From Hermatobates lingyangjiaoensis (taxonomy: Eukaryota; Arthropoda; Insecta; Hemiptera; Hermatobatidae), in assembly GCA_026182355.1 (NCBI GenBank), contig JAPFBL010000358.1, positions 370,001 to 434,000 on the forward strand: a stretch of 64,000 nt of DNA, read 5' to 3'. Under the pieces are notes generated by a model. That model did no database searches. It saw only the letters and a program-made list of their open reading frames with translations, and was not told the DNA's origin. How positions within the stretch are numbered: the stretch's first letter is position 1; each line of letters opens with the position of its first letter. A program made the position numbers and the translations under genes. Shown here in pieces: positions 1-11,238 of the stretch.

Positions 1-777
1 CCACGCTACGGTCCAGAATCTTTGATGGATCAAATTGATATTTTACACAAAAATGGGCCTCATAGAGAAGAAGCTCCCTATTGTTTGGGAAGAATTATGC
101 ATGATGGGAAAGTCACTTTTTTTGCCAAAAACCGTTTTTTTCAAAACATTTATTTCTCCTAAACTGATAACCCTAGAGTTTTGAAATTTTGACATTATCT
201 TTGAGGATACAAATGGAACAAACAAAAATATGTTCAGAATTTTAAATCAACAGGAAATTTTTTTTTTCAATAAAATGTACAAATTTTGACTTATAATTCA
301 ATCTGAAACCTTGTGAGAGCGATACAAGCCATACTGTTAGACGGATCACAATGAAACTTTGTCTAAAAATAGAACATTATGTGGAAAATGAGTTGAGATA
401 TTTTTTTTCAAAATTACACTCGCTAAAGGGGCGTTATATTAACATTTCTGTTTTCAGAAAATGTTTTTTGACGCTAAACGGCTCATTAAAAAATAATGAA
501 AATTTGACCAAAAATGGAACAAAAAATTAGCAATTCATAAAAAAAAATTCATGAAGCTTCAATTACGGGAAAGAGCAATAACGCTATAAAAACTCTTTGT
601 TTATCCTAGACTAAGAGATCACCTCCTATACTTGTCGAATTTTTTATATTTTTTTACATTGTTTACATTGACTTAGAAATTTTTTGAGCAAATCCACTGA
701 GATGAAATTGATATTTATAAAGGAATAATTTAAATTGTTTATTGACTTATATGAGATGTTAGAGGAATAATATTGTG
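1..777. other. AT-rich intergenic sequence with a dispersed repeat
   Basis: No convincing coding sequence is seen. The part from about 430 to 700 recurs, diverged, at about 51755-51980. Both share the phrase GACGCTAAACGG, a stretch on 'ttagcaatt', and the order 'caattac ... aaaagcaata'. It is therefore an interspersed repeat of unknown class. The first 430 bases match nothing I recognise. Confidence 0.5.
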
Positions 778-1441
778 CAGGAAAATAATAACACTCACTC
801 AGAAAAAATTCGTATATATGTTATTTGACATAGGGGAAGGAAAATGATCTTATTAAATACTAAGAAGCTTATTATTATTATTATTATTTTAAAGATTAAA
901 ATTCTCAGTATAACAATTCTATAAAAGACCAAAAATGTAAATGATAATTCATAATTGGAATCTTTCGTTTAGAGATTAATAAATGTAATTATCGTACATC
1001 ATTAATTAACAAAGCACCTTAAAATAACATTTCCTCGCTGTTTAAGATGTTTTTCAGAGAAAAAAAGGGTATTTTCCTGTTTTAAATTTGAAAATTTTAC
1101 TTTAATATTCAATGTAGAAGGATGTCAAGTAAACGATGTAAGAAATCCACTGGTTGTTTGAACCAAAGCCATTCTCTTATAGGAGAATAAATCGTTTCAA
1201 GAAATGTTCACTTTGGTTTTTCAAAAATGTTATTACTGCTGTAGTTATACTAATGAAATTATTTGCAAATAATAAATTATTTGTGATGTACAAAAATAAG
1301 CTTATAAATTGATATCTCCTTCAATCACTATCTGTACTACCTCAGGAATGAAAGGCTAATAATTATATCCCATTTAGATGTTTACGTTATGCTTAAATGA
1401 GACGTTATGTTTTATGTACTCAAGAAATTTGACATTAAGTT
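778..1441. repeat. Dispersed repeat, copy 1 (paralog at 6399-7036)
   Basis: This AT-rich segment is repeated at 6399-7036 with high similarity over its whole length, for example the shared phrases 'actcactcagaaaaaattcg', 'agggtattttcctgtttt' and 'gtcaagtaaac'. Both copies end in the same left terminal repeat that begins at 1443 here. An internal (ATT)n run at about 876-892 is missing from the second copy. No transposase or reverse transcriptase signature is visible. It may be the body of a larger non-autonomous element or a segmental duplication. Confidence 0.6.
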
Positions 1442-1442
1442 A

Positions 1443-1708
1443 CTTATAGTAAAGTAGAGTGTAGGCCACTCCAGATTTTTAACATTGGTGCAGGTGTCAC
1501 CATACTGTTTTCAGTGCGGGCCGGTTAACTGGAAGAATGACGAATGAGGGACGCATAATCAATCTGTTCAACACTTACAAGCCAGAACGAAAGTTCTGGG
1601 GAAAAATACGAAAAACTAAGGTAACATTGTACGTTAATCATGGGTGCGTGTTGCACGACACATAAAAAAATAAAATCTGGAGTGGCCTACACTCAATTTT
1701 ACTATAAG
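1443..1708. mobile_element. MITE with 38-bp terminal inverted repeats and TA target
   Basis: The left end (1442-1479) and the reverse complement of the right end (1672-1709) agree at 36 of 38 positions. Both read inward through 'gagtgtaggccactccagat'. TA dinucleotides flank the element at 1441-1442 and 1709-1710, as expected for Tc1/mariner-type insertion. The 190-bp interior has no open reading frame, so this is a non-autonomous element mobilised in trans. The left terminus also occurs at 7037-7074 and its first bases at 2284-2297, which suggests further decayed copies. Confidence 0.7.
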
Positions 1709-2616
1709 TAAAAAAGTATCAACCGGTTAACAACATAAAGATTTTTGTCTTCTCAATAGCTTTCACATTCAATCATAAGTAAAAATTTCAATATCTGTTG
1801 AAAAAAAAAACTTTCTTGTTGTTTTAAAAATTTTGAAATCCCTTATCTTTTTCTGATTAAATCATGAATCTGTACTTTATACCACTGTCTTAAAGTCCTA
1901 TCTGTTAATCCAATGTAGTGGTGTTCCAAATCATTGCATTTTATTCTCTAAATCTTATTTTAATTGATTATTATCACTATTTAAAAATTCAAATGAGGAA
2001 AAATGTCATTACTTAAGTAAAGACATTAATTAACAAAATCAAATGGTTTAATGCATTTCTATTTATATTCGGCAATCAAATGTAATATGTACACTTTGAA
2101 GACCATTTTTATGGAAAATATTAACCTCATCTATGAAAGATTATGGACTGTAACGTCTACACAAACGTTAGTTACGCACGCACACGCACAGACATCATTG
2201 GAAAACCGTCTTAAACAACTTTGGGACCTTAAAACATGTAAATCGGTCAAAATCTCGAGATGGAATGTTTTCACGATCACTATACTTATAGTAAAGTAAC
2301 AAGTTTACAAGTCAACTTTATGTGGAAACATTTCCTACAATTCACAATAAACTTAATGTATATACGATTGGAGTAATATTAACCACCAGGAATATATTTT
2401 TTGCCTTAATATACTATTTTTTTGGGTTAATTTAAAATAAACAATGTTTTATTTAAACTTCAACATAGTGTATATGTATTTTCAAGTTGACAAACTATAA
2501 ATATAAATATATAAATTATAATATAATATAATATAAAAAAATTTGAACAACATTGAAATGAATTATTTTTATTTAGACTTGGAATATTTTAAATTAAACT
2601 TGGATTATTTTAAATT

Positions 2617-2927
2617 AGGTTATGTTGCAGTGGCAGTCTCACAAGAGAACAGACATAGGCCGAACTTTGTCCCTTTGAGATACTACACAATGATTCTACA
2701 TTGGGAGTCCTAACTGAAGTGTGTTATTTAGAGTAGGGGCCTATAACGTACATATACTTGACATAGTACAGGCTCGGGACCAACCACTTAATGCCCACTC
2801 CCAATGACGATGTATCAGATTTTTTTTCACATTCCACGTAAATAAATCGAGGACCAGAGTGGGCAGTGAACTTCGGATCTAACAGTCCCTAGGCAAACAT
2901 GTTACCTCTGGACTAATCTGACCCATT
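2617..2927 (-). mobile_element. tRNA-headed SINE, copy 1
   Basis: Read on the minus strand, this starts near 2927 with a tRNA-like head: A-box-like TTAGTCCAGAGGT, then a decayed B-box. A body with the GTACTATGTC-type core follows, and it ends with the complement of 'aggttatgttgcagtgg'. The same order is seen in the copies at 8151-8480 and 60128-60428. The head is closest to the copy at 8846, suggesting two subfamilies. Confidence 0.7.
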
Positions 2928-5900
2928 TATTTAAAATGAAACTTGGATTAATTTAAATTAAGTTGTAGTTGGTACATAAAATATAATGTTAATACATCTA
3001 ATTAAGCAATTGATATACGTCTGAATACAACAGGAATTGCCAAAAAAATAATTGTTACTGTTTGTTCTTTTCAAGAAAAAATCACGCATCCTTAATTTGT
3101 TGTTTAGAACCTACACTACGAAATTTTTAAATACGAGTATTACCTACTTTTCACAATTAAAGTGACACCTATATCTCAGAATTTCTGGAAAATGTTATCC
3201 ATGAGATTCCACTTTGTTTATTAAACGTATGTTTTTGATGAATCCTAATTCAACATGTGTTTTTTTTTCATTTTCTTTTATGTGAGTTTTCAGAAATATT
3301 CGTTGATTTTTTTTATATTCCAGTTTTAGAAAAGATATATGATTTAATAATTTATAGGTTTGAATTTGATTTGGATTTACTAATAGTGAATTGTGAAAAT
3401 GAAATTATCTGAAAAATTAATGCTTGAAATGAAGTTTTATTCTAACAGAAAGTAATAAAAATCAAACAACCAACATAAAATGCTGTTGGTGACTCTCTGA
3501 AATTAAGTTGGTTTGTTTTATAAATTGAACATGGCGTTGTCAAGTGTTACTACTTGCATTCATGTAACTAATAACATCTTTATTAAAAAGAAAAAAAAAC
3601 CTTTTTTTAAACACTAACACAACATAAGTACTATCATTGTTCTAATGTTGTAGATAAACATATCAAATAGATGGCAAAACTATAAAAATTACCTGGAGTT
3701 TTGGGAAAAAGACGCGTATACTGCTACTCGTAAGAAACCCGAACAACAACTGATTCAAAATCATGTATCTGCTAATATAATTGGTTAATTCTTGATGATG
3801 AGATGTATACTCAACTATCATTGGCTATAGTAGTGTGATTCACGCATGCGCTTTAACCAGAACGTTATATCAACAAACTTCAAATATTATGATAATAGGA
3901 AATATTCTTTTATTAATTCTATAGAAATAGATAATCAAATTAACACAAATAAAGTAATATTTTTCTTAAATTTATCACAGAATCTGGAGTAGACTATATC
4001 CAGATGTAGAAACTGATAGTATTATTATTACTAGTTAATTATTTCTACCTTATAATTATTATTTCAATACAATTATTATTATAAAAATATGAATTTTGTA
4101 ATAAAGTTAATCAATGAAAATTAATGACTACATCAAATTTGATAAAATTACATTAACCCATAACAATGGTTTATCTACATTACAAAAAATGATTATTTCA
4201 GTAGGTTTGGTCTCTAACCAAACGTAAAACATTTATACATCACAACAATCCCAACTTTTTCACGTTTTTTTGTTATCATTAGGGTTAACAAATCATTAAA
4301 ACATAATTATTATTCTTAAAAACAGTTCTCCAGTTTTAATGTGTTAACAATAAGTAAGAAATAAAATCGTAGCTTTAATGTGTGATTAGTTACACATTTC
4401 TGATAAAACTACTATTTATGTCATTACTTCTTCTAATTAATTAGTCATTTAAACTGCACAGTAGATTTTAATGACTGTTAATTGTGCTTTTTACTAATTT
4501 CTTAGCTTTGATAAAGCCAAATAAGTCATACTAAACGTTATACTAATATGAAGATGTATGTTTTTATGACCAAACTCAAGAATACTTAGCTTTTCTTTAT
4601 TATTATTGGTTGAGAGTAAACTATAATTATAATTTAAACCATAAACATGTTTCATCATCTAACATGTACATTGTGAGTTATATATGGTGTTATGGTTCAT
4701 TGGGATAGAGGAAACTGAAACCAAAACTAAGCCCTCAGTTTTAGTTTTACATAAATTTAATTAATACAAAATGAAAAATAAATTCAGAAACATTATGTTG
4801 TAATCATTTTTAATTTAGAAATAAATAATTGAAATTAAAAACATCAAACAGTTTTAGAAGGTCTAATTTCAATTATAACTTACATAACTTATAACAATTA
4901 GGTATTATTCATTGCAGTATAATTCAATCTTTGAACTGTGCATCAAAATTGTTGTTTAATTTCAATTATCTAAATAATTATTCTCGATAATATTTTATTA
5001 GCATTAGATAAGATTTATTAGTAAGAAAAAGTTGTTTATTTTGTACAGAAAGATATAGTTGTCTTAAAATATACAGTAATAACATATTTGTTACTAATAT
5101 GGGACTGTAATAACTTTGGTGTGTTTTATTCATGTAGATATTTGTTTTACACGTTACATTCTTCACAAATATTATTATATATTCATAAAGTTGGGTTTGT
5201 AATGTGAATTTCTGTTATCCACTACCTCTAGATTGTAAACCAGGCATTTATTTTTCAGTAAAAGCATCAACGTGTTAGTCGCTTTGTAATATTTTTAGCT
5301 CAATGTGAAACCTTAATAAATGTAAGGTTTATTTATTTAGTTAAACCTTGTCCATAAAGACAAATTGTGCTAAATAATATGATGTTTTCTTTTATATTTA
5401 TGTAAAAACCTCTAAATCATAGCCATCCCTCTCCAATATAAGGAAGACAAAGTATTGTATTTATATCCCAATTAATTAAAGAAGTCTACGTTAAAACCTT
5501 GTCCATAAAGACAAATTGTGCTAAATAATATGACATTTTATATTCATATAAAAACCTCTAAATCATAGTCACCTCTTTCCAATCTAAGGAAGACAATTAA
5601 AGTATTGTATTTATAGCCCAATTAAAAATAGTAAATCTTTAAGATTAAACATTGGCAATAAAAGTTTTAATTATGAAAGCTGTGCCTTCAATTGAAATAA
5701 GGTGAAATATCCACATATGCAAAGTCAATTTTTAACGACTTCATTAAAATCTTTCTGTTCTCATTTCAGTTTTAGTTTTACATTTTAAGCAAAAGCTCAC
5801 AACAATATTCCAGTAATGTTACCTTGATTTTCTAAAAAAAAATATGATTATCTGTGTAATAGAAGATTTAAATCCTTACACTTATTATTCAAATAAATGT

Positions 5901-6398
5901 AATGACTTATTATTCTTCTTACACCTCATATAAGTCATTTAAACATTTCAAATCATTTCATTAACCCTCTAAACATCAATTTTATTTCAGTCGATTCAGT
6001 TAATAAATTTCTTCCATGTCTTCTATGGCATGATGGATTTGTCTTATAAAATGCTTTAATAAATCTATATATTGCACTCTTCAGCAAAACTTAATATCAG
6101 TTACAATTACATAATCATTGTGAATGTAGTACCTTTCCATGATATTGAAATGTAATGAATGGACTCTTTCCTCAAGAAAGAGGACTTATGTTTGTTGAGA
6201 AATATCCATTTTTTTTTACAATTCTAGTCTAATAGTTCATATTTATTATGTTCAAAAATTAGAAGCTCCCAACTATAAAAGATTTAAATTATATTGAATA
6301 GCTGGCTTTGATTTCGATTTGAGTATGTAAACTGTTTAATTACTAATATATTTTTTTCTCAATATACATACATAGCAAACTTATAACACAGTACAGGA
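2928..6398. other. AT-rich sequence without a gene; one tandem duplication
   Basis: Short open frames here show no codon structure or domain similarity. The only clear structure is a two-copy tandem duplication at about 5340-5628, in which the phrase 'ccttgtccataaagacaaat' appears twice 154 bp apart, with the following sequence also repeated. The duplication is diverged by substitutions and small indels. Confidence 0.5.
5340..5628. repeat. Two-copy tandem duplication, about 150 bp
   Basis: The unit beginning 'ccttgtccataaagacaaat' and ending near 'gtattgtatttata' occurs at 5344-5470 and again at 5498-5618. The copies differ by scattered substitutions and small indels. Confidence 0.75.
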
Positions 6399-7074
6399 GG
6401 CAGGAAAAGGATAGTACTCACTCAGAAAAAATTCGTATATATGATATTTGACAAAGGGGAAGGAAATGATCTTATTAAATACTGAGAAGCCATAAAATTC
6501 CCAGTATAATAATACTATAAAAGACAAAAAATGTAAAAGATAATTCAAAATTGAAATCTTTTGTTTGGAGGTTAATAAATGTAATTATCGTACATCATTA
6601 ATTATAAATCATCTTAAAATAACATTTTTTCTTCGCTGTTTATGATGTTTTTCAGAGAAAAAAAGGGTATTTTCCTGTTTTAAATTTGAAAATTTTTTTA
6701 CTTTAATATTCAATGTAGAAGGATGTCAAGTAAACAATGTAAGAAATCCACTGGCTATTTGAACAAAAGCCATGTTCTCTTGTAGGAGAATATTTCGTAT
6801 CAAGAAATGTTCACTTTGGTTTTTCAAAAATGTTATTACTGCTGTACTTATACTAATGAAATTATTTGCATCAGCTGTGTGATGTACAAAAATAAGCTTA
6901 TATATTGATATGTCCTTCAATCACTATCTGTACTACCTCAGGAATGAAAGACTAATAATCATATCCCATTTAGATGTTTAAGTTATGCTTAAATGAGACG
7001 TTATGTGTTATATACTCAAGAAATTTAATATTAAGATACTTATAGTAAAGTTGAGTGTAGGCCACTCCAGATTT
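6399..7074. repeat. Dispersed repeat, copy 2, with attached left MITE terminus
   Basis: This is the paralog of 778-1479. It includes the same left terminal repeat (7037-7074) with the 'gtgtaggccactccagat' motif, but then diverges completely into a GC-rich stretch around 7120-7150 containing CGGGCCGGATTCGGCCCG. The 5.6-kb-distant copies therefore share both the AT-rich body and the MITE end, so they were duplicated after joining or belong to one larger element. Confidence 0.6.
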
Positions 7075-7199
7075 TGCTGTTATGTGTTCGACATGTTTTG
7101 AAGAAATTTCAAAATTTCTGACGTTGCGGGCCGGATTCGGCCCGCGGGCCATAGTTTTGGTAGCCGCTTCACTAGAGTAACATTTCATGTGGCATCTCA

Positions 7200-8150
7200 C
7201 TCAAGACTTTCTTTTCCCACGTTTGATAGATGGTTTTAGGATTGTTATAGGATATATCCTATCCTGTAACAATTATAACAATACTATAACAAAAGTGTAG
7301 TGAATCTACATTTTACACCTTTAACACATTGTAATGTCAGGCATAGACTTTGTTGTGTTTAAGAACCCTATTTCCTCTCATGGTTTTACAAAGTATTCAA
7401 CAAGCATATAACGATACGTAATTTGATAATTGTTATAACAATTACCAGCGTATGCTAGTGTAATGTTAGTGTAGAAATAATTTTATTTTCATTTCCGTCC
7501 ATCCCTCAACGACTAGGAACCTACAAGTAAACGAAGTCCTTTTCTTTTATGCTTTCAAGTTATTATGCTCATCATACTTAGTTTCATAGTATTAGTTTCA
7601 TATATTACATACTTCGGTAGACACTTCGCCTTACCCCAGGTTTGATTTTGACACGCAATCAATCAATCCTATAAGAAGCGATAGTTCATTACTATTAAAG
7701 ATCTAAAAAAGGATTGGTTCATATATAAAGTGTTTAATAACCAAAATAAATGTGATTTTTATTATAAAAGAAATAAATACAATCATTACGAATTTAAGGT
7801 CAGTCTAATTTCAGATTTAATAAAGCATTTAGTTGCACGAAATCTAAATTATGCCTCTATCTTTTAAACGAACACATTTTTGGCATAATCACATTTAATT
7901 TCTTCTAAGACAAAATATCATTCATTTCATTTATACAATATTTATTATTATTTAGTTAATTTACTAAAAAAAAAACGACATTCACTTTACCAATTTTATT
8001 TTTATTATGTAGGGAAAAAATAATCAGAAATAAACATATTGTATCAAAGATATATGCATCCAGAAAGAGCTTTGGTTCTTTATTTCAAAAAGTATCAAAT
8101 ATATTTTAAATTACACATTTCTTTCGATACGAAATTTGTAAGGTTTTATA
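7200..8150. other. Non-coding AT-rich sequence
   Basis: No coding sequence, RNA gene or recognisable repeat is visible here apart from short A and T runs. Confidence 0.4.
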
Positions 8151-8480
8151 GGGCCAGGTTAGCTCAGTGGTTACGTACTCGCCTCTGAACTGATAGGACT
8201 GGGGTTTGATCCCCACCTGGCCCTCGATTTATTCACGTGGGAGGTGAATAAATCTGAGCACGCCGTCCCTTGGAGAAGGACGTTAAACCGTCGGTCCCGA
8301 GCCTGTACGATATCAGGTACTCGTTAAAGATCCCTACTCTATATACACTTGAGTTGGGCAATATTTAGGACTCCCACTGTAGAATCAATCTTCATCGTGT
8401 GGTGTCACAAAGGGCCAATGCTCGGCCTACGTGTGTTCCCTTGTGGAACTACCACTGTAACCTAACCTAACCTAACCTAA
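8151..8480 (+). mobile_element. tRNA-headed SINE, full-length copy with (CCTAA)4 tail
   Basis: The head (8151-8223) looks like a tRNA: A-box TTAGCTCAGTGGT, then B-box-like GGTTTGATCCC, closed by the pair GGGCCAGG and CCTGGCCC. The body carries a core around 'ggacgttaaaccgtcggt' (8279-8296). The 3' end is four copies of CCTAA at 8461-8480. RNA polymerase III would transcribe it from the internal boxes. The conserved body among copies resembles the core domains of animal SINE superfamilies, but I cannot name the superfamily. It is the best-preserved copy in the window. Confidence 0.85.
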
Positions 8481-8677
8481 TGTTTGATAGAACTTTGAGT
8501 TAAATAATATGCTAGGCTTGATTTAAATGATGAATCGAATCATCCATTTTCACCAAGGACAAAATATGTTGAAATGCAGGATGTTGTCATGAACATAACA
8601 ATAGCAAAGCTATGTTGACATGTATTCTTATAATTTGTCTTCTTTGTTGACAGATACGCTGACATTTCCTCTTATAG

Positions 8678-8780
8678 GGGCCAGATTCGCTCAGTGTTTA
8701 ACATACTTCCCTCTGAACTAGTAGGTCCGGGGTTCAATACCCACGTGGGAGGTGATTAAATCTGAGTGAGAGGACGTTAA
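8678..8780 (+). mobile_element. Truncated SINE copy (head and short body)
   Basis: A tRNA-like head with GGGGCCAGATTCGCTCAG and B-box-like GGGGTTCAATACC is followed by 'gtgggaggtga' and the start of the core (gaggacgtta), after which similarity stops. Confidence 0.65.
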
Positions 8781-8845
8781 GCTTTCGTTTAAATTATTTT
8801 TAAAAAAGAATTTTTTTATTTTTAAAAATCAGTTACTGCTAATAG

Positions 8846-9045
8846 CTGGGCAAGGTTAGTCCAGAGGTACATGTTCACATCTGGAATGGTAGGTCCAGGG
8901 TTCAATGCCCACTCTGGTGGGAAGTGAATAAATCTAAGCAGGTCATCGTTCCCGAGCCTGTACGATGTCAGGTACTCGTTAATGATCCCTACCCTAAATA
9001 TACTTGAGTTAATTAAAATTTAGGACTCCAAATGTAGAATCAAGA
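8846..9045 (+). mobile_element. SINE copy, second subfamily
   Basis: The head reads GGTTAGTCCAGAGGTACATG, with B-box-like GGGTTCAATGCCC. The body shares 'cccgagcctgtacgatgtca' and 'ggactcc' with the copy at 8151. The central core is shortened and the CCTAA tail is missing. The head matches the minus-strand copy at 2617-2927 better than the one at 8151. Confidence 0.7.
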
Positions 9046-9403
9046 GGTAATGAATGTGGCTTGTACATTACTAAAATAGGTGACGAAATAGTAAATAATA
9101 CACAATTTCCGCCCCTAGAAGAGCACTAAAATGTGAAAGCCTTATATATGTGAGCGTTGTAAAACGAACAACCTTTCCTCTTATGTTAAGTATTTTAACA
9201 AGTATATAACGATAAGGAAGTATGTTGACAAGTATTAGAACAATTACTAAAGTTTGTCAACAGACATTGTTAACGATGCCCAAAGTATGTTGTAAGTATT
9301 ATAAAGATTAATAGAGTATGTGAACGGACATTTGAATGATTCTCAGGTTATGTTGACATTTACATGCTATGAAACAGCCAATCATATAGTAGATCCATTC
9401 TAC

Positions 9404-9430
9404 TTATGTAGATTTTAATTTTATATATTT

Positions 9431-9474
<44 letters not shown>

Positions 9475-9607
9475 AATTCAAAACGAAGGAAACACACAGA
9501 AAGACACAGACATAACTCACATCGATATTTCGACCATCGTCGTCATCAGGAGGTGTGAAGAGCGAAGAGTCCCTCAGGAAGGCAGGGTGATGACTCTTCA
9601 CGATCAA
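9404..9607. repeat. Decayed Penelope-type terminal-repeat fragment with (TA)n
   Basis: A (TA)n tract (9436-9470) is followed by sequence like the other hammerhead-bearing terminal-repeat fragments in the window ('aaacacacagaaagacac ... actcac'). The minus strand carries a complete hammerhead-like motif, annotated separately. No inverted partner arm is evident. Confidence 0.45.
9518..9555 (-). ncRNA. Candidate hammerhead ribozyme, family D
   Basis: On the minus strand CTGATGA (9549-9543) is followed by one extra C, stem II GAC/GTC with a GATG loop, GAAA, a self-complementary ATAT stem III and the cleavage triplet AUC at 9526-9524. Stem I pairs the six bases before the core (9555-9550) with those after the cleavage site (9523-9518) at five of six positions. 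The fold is inferred by eye. Confidence 0.6.
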
Positions 9608-9759
9608 TGATCAAAACAAATTAGTCTTTTTTCCCATTTCATATTGTGGTTTGATCATTGATATATATAGATATATATACTATATAATCACAATAAACAC
9701 GTGATGAAACTAATGAACGTATAAGCCACAAGGAAAAGTAAAAAAAACACAGAAAATAT

Positions 9760-9795
9760 GCTCTAAGGCCTTTCAATTATATGTCATCAGAGAGC
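9760..9795 (-). ncRNA. Candidate hammerhead ribozyme, family F, left arm of palindrome
   Basis: Minus strand: GCTCT (9795-9791), CTGATGA (9790-9784), a weak stem II, GAAA, self-complementary AGGCCT, cleavage triplet CUU, then AGAGC (9764-9760). Stem I is a perfect 5-bp helix. Stem II has only about two pairs, so activity may be low. It lies downstream of the GIY-YIG stop codon in the same sense. Confidence 0.55.
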
Positions 9796-9965
9796 AACTA
9801 GATATTGATAACAACAGAGGTTACAGGTTTGTTACAAAAACAAAATATGGGGAGACAAAACAAAACACATGTTAAATTATAAAAACATATAAAATACAAG
9901 CAAAAAAAAAGATAAAACAACAAAGAGAAACAAAACATACAATTTAACAAAAAGGAAACAAAATA

Positions 9966-10459
9966 CTAGGTACCAAAAGGAGAAACATCAGTTCGATTAG
10001 AGCCGACACTGCAGGACTTCAAACCATCACGAAGTCCAATTTGCCTGACAATACCTTCAACCAAAACATTATCCAATTTAAAAAGTCCCGAGCTGCTGTT
10101 CATGAGGTTTACACACCAATGTTTGATCAAGGCACTTTCCACAAGATTCCTTTCAATATTGGAAGCTAGAAACAACAGTTCCTTTGCATTTTCCCAATTC
10201 ATTGAATGTTTCTTGTTTTTTATATGTAGAAACACGGCACTGGACTCTTCCTGTCTTCGAATGGCATATTTATGCTGCTTCACCCTAGTAAGCAGGCTTT
10301 TTCCTGTTTGGCCAACATACCTTGAGTTACAATCACCACAAGGGATATTGTACACACAACCTTCTTTCTCCCTATTATGATTGCTCACCAATCTGTTAAA
10401 TAGGTTTCCTCCACAACTAAAAATAACGGAAATGCCGATTTTTTTCAAAAGAGAGGGAA
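9966..10459 (-). pseudogene. GIY-YIG endonuclease domain, Penelope-like element, left arm
   Basis: This is the mirror copy of the domain in the right arm. The open frame continues uninterrupted from 10538, but its first 26 or so residues read through the palindrome centre as antisense of the other arm, so they are not native protein. The native part includes 'VYNIPCGDC' and 'RYVGQTGKSLLTRVKQHK', matching the GIY and YIG motifs and the conserved arginine, then the later glutamate in 'RNLVESALIKHW'. The reverse transcriptase that should precede it is missing. Compared with the right arm it differs at a few residues only, mainly next to the centre. It cannot be autonomous, and I infer it is a truncated relic. 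Confidence 0.75.
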
Positions 10460-10460
10460 C

Positions 10461-10953
10461 ATCTCTTTTGCAGAAAAAAATCGGCATTTCCGTTATTTTT
10501 AGTTGTGGAGGAAACCTATTTAACAGATTGGTGAGCAATCATAATAGGGAGAAAGAAGGTTGTGTGTACAATATCCCTTGTGGTGATTGTAACTCAAGGT
10601 ATGTTGGCCAAACAGGAAAAAGCCTGCTTACTAGGGTGAAGCAGCATAAATATGCCATTCGAAGACAGGAAGAGTCCAGTGCCGTGTTTCTACATATAAA
10701 AAACAAGAAACATTCAATGAATTGGGAAAATGCAAAGGAACTGTTGTTTCTAGCTTCCAATATTGAAAGGAATCTTGTGGAAAGTGCCTTGATCAAACAT
10801 TGGTGTGTAAACCTCATGAACAGCAGCTCGGGATTTTTTAAATTGGATAATGTTTTGGTTGAAGGTATTGTCAGGCAAATTGGACTTCGTGATGGTTTGA
10901 AGTCCTGCAGTGTCGGCTCTAATCGAACTGATGTTTCTCCTTTTGGTACCTAG
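10461..10953 (+). pseudogene. GIY-YIG endonuclease domain, Penelope-like element, right arm
   Basis: The open frame runs from 10381 to 10953 (190 residues), but residues 1-26 come from antisense reading of the left arm. In that numbering the GIY motif is VYNI at 62-65, the YIG motif YVG at 74-76, the catalytic arginine R85, and the metal-binding glutamate E134. A CxxC pair (C67, C70) lies between the GIY and YIG motifs. This is the nuclease that nicks target DNA for Penelope-like retrotransposition. The reverse transcriptase is absent, so the copy is 5'-truncated. No inactivating substitution is visible in the nuclease motifs themselves. Confidence 0.8.
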
Positions 10954-11122
10954 TATTTTGTTTCCTTTTTGTTAAATTGTATGTTTTGTTTCTCTTTGTT
11001 GTTTTATCTTTTTTTTGCTTGTATTTTATATGTTTTTATAATTTAACATGTGTTTTGTTTTGTCTCCCCATATTTTGTTTTTGTAACAAACCTGTAACCT
11101 CTGTTGTTATCAATATCTAGTT

Positions 11123-11158
11123 GCTCTCTGATGACATATAATTGAAAGGCCTTAGAGC
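11123..11158 (+). ncRNA. Candidate hammerhead ribozyme, family F, right arm of palindrome
   Basis: Mirror copy of the motif at 9760-9795. GCTCT (11123-11127) pairs with AGAGC (11154-11158). The core is CTGATGA (11128-11134) and GAAA (11144-11147), with AGGCCT as self-complementary stem III. Cleavage would fall after 11153. Stem II is short and imperfect. Confidence 0.55.
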
Positions 11159-11238
11159 ATATTTTCTGTGTTTTTTTTTACTTTTCCTTGTGGCTTATAC
11201 GTTCATATAGATATATATATACAATATGATACAATATT

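Larger units (their letters stand above)
9715..11205. mobile_element. Penelope-like element head-to-head palindrome
   Basis: Two copies of one element are joined head to head around 10460, with arms of about 745 bp that are nearly identical. Each arm holds, going outward, the 5'-truncated coding region of a GIY-YIG endonuclease, a stop codon, a T-rich 3' region and a hammerhead motif about 170 bp beyond the stop. Similarity ends at 'tatacgttcat' on both sides. No reverse transcriptase domain remains, so each arm is 5'-truncated. Penelope-like elements are known for GIY-YIG endonucleases, terminal repeats with hammerhead ribozymes, and inverted, truncated copies, which all fit. Near-identity of the arms implies recent insertion or gene conversion. 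Confidence 0.8.

Noticed and set aside
8151..8223. tRNA gene
   Set aside because: The A- and B-box sequences are present, but the sequence does not fold into a complete cloverleaf, and it continues into a repeated SINE body found in several other copies.
8461..8480. Interstitial telomere
   Set aside because: Four CCTAA units only, exactly at the 3' end of a SINE whose other copies have the same tail start; no chromosome-end context.
10102..10380. Open frame of 92 codons on the plus strand, and its mirror at 10539-10817
   Set aside because: Both are antisense to the GIY-YIG coding region of the palindrome arms.
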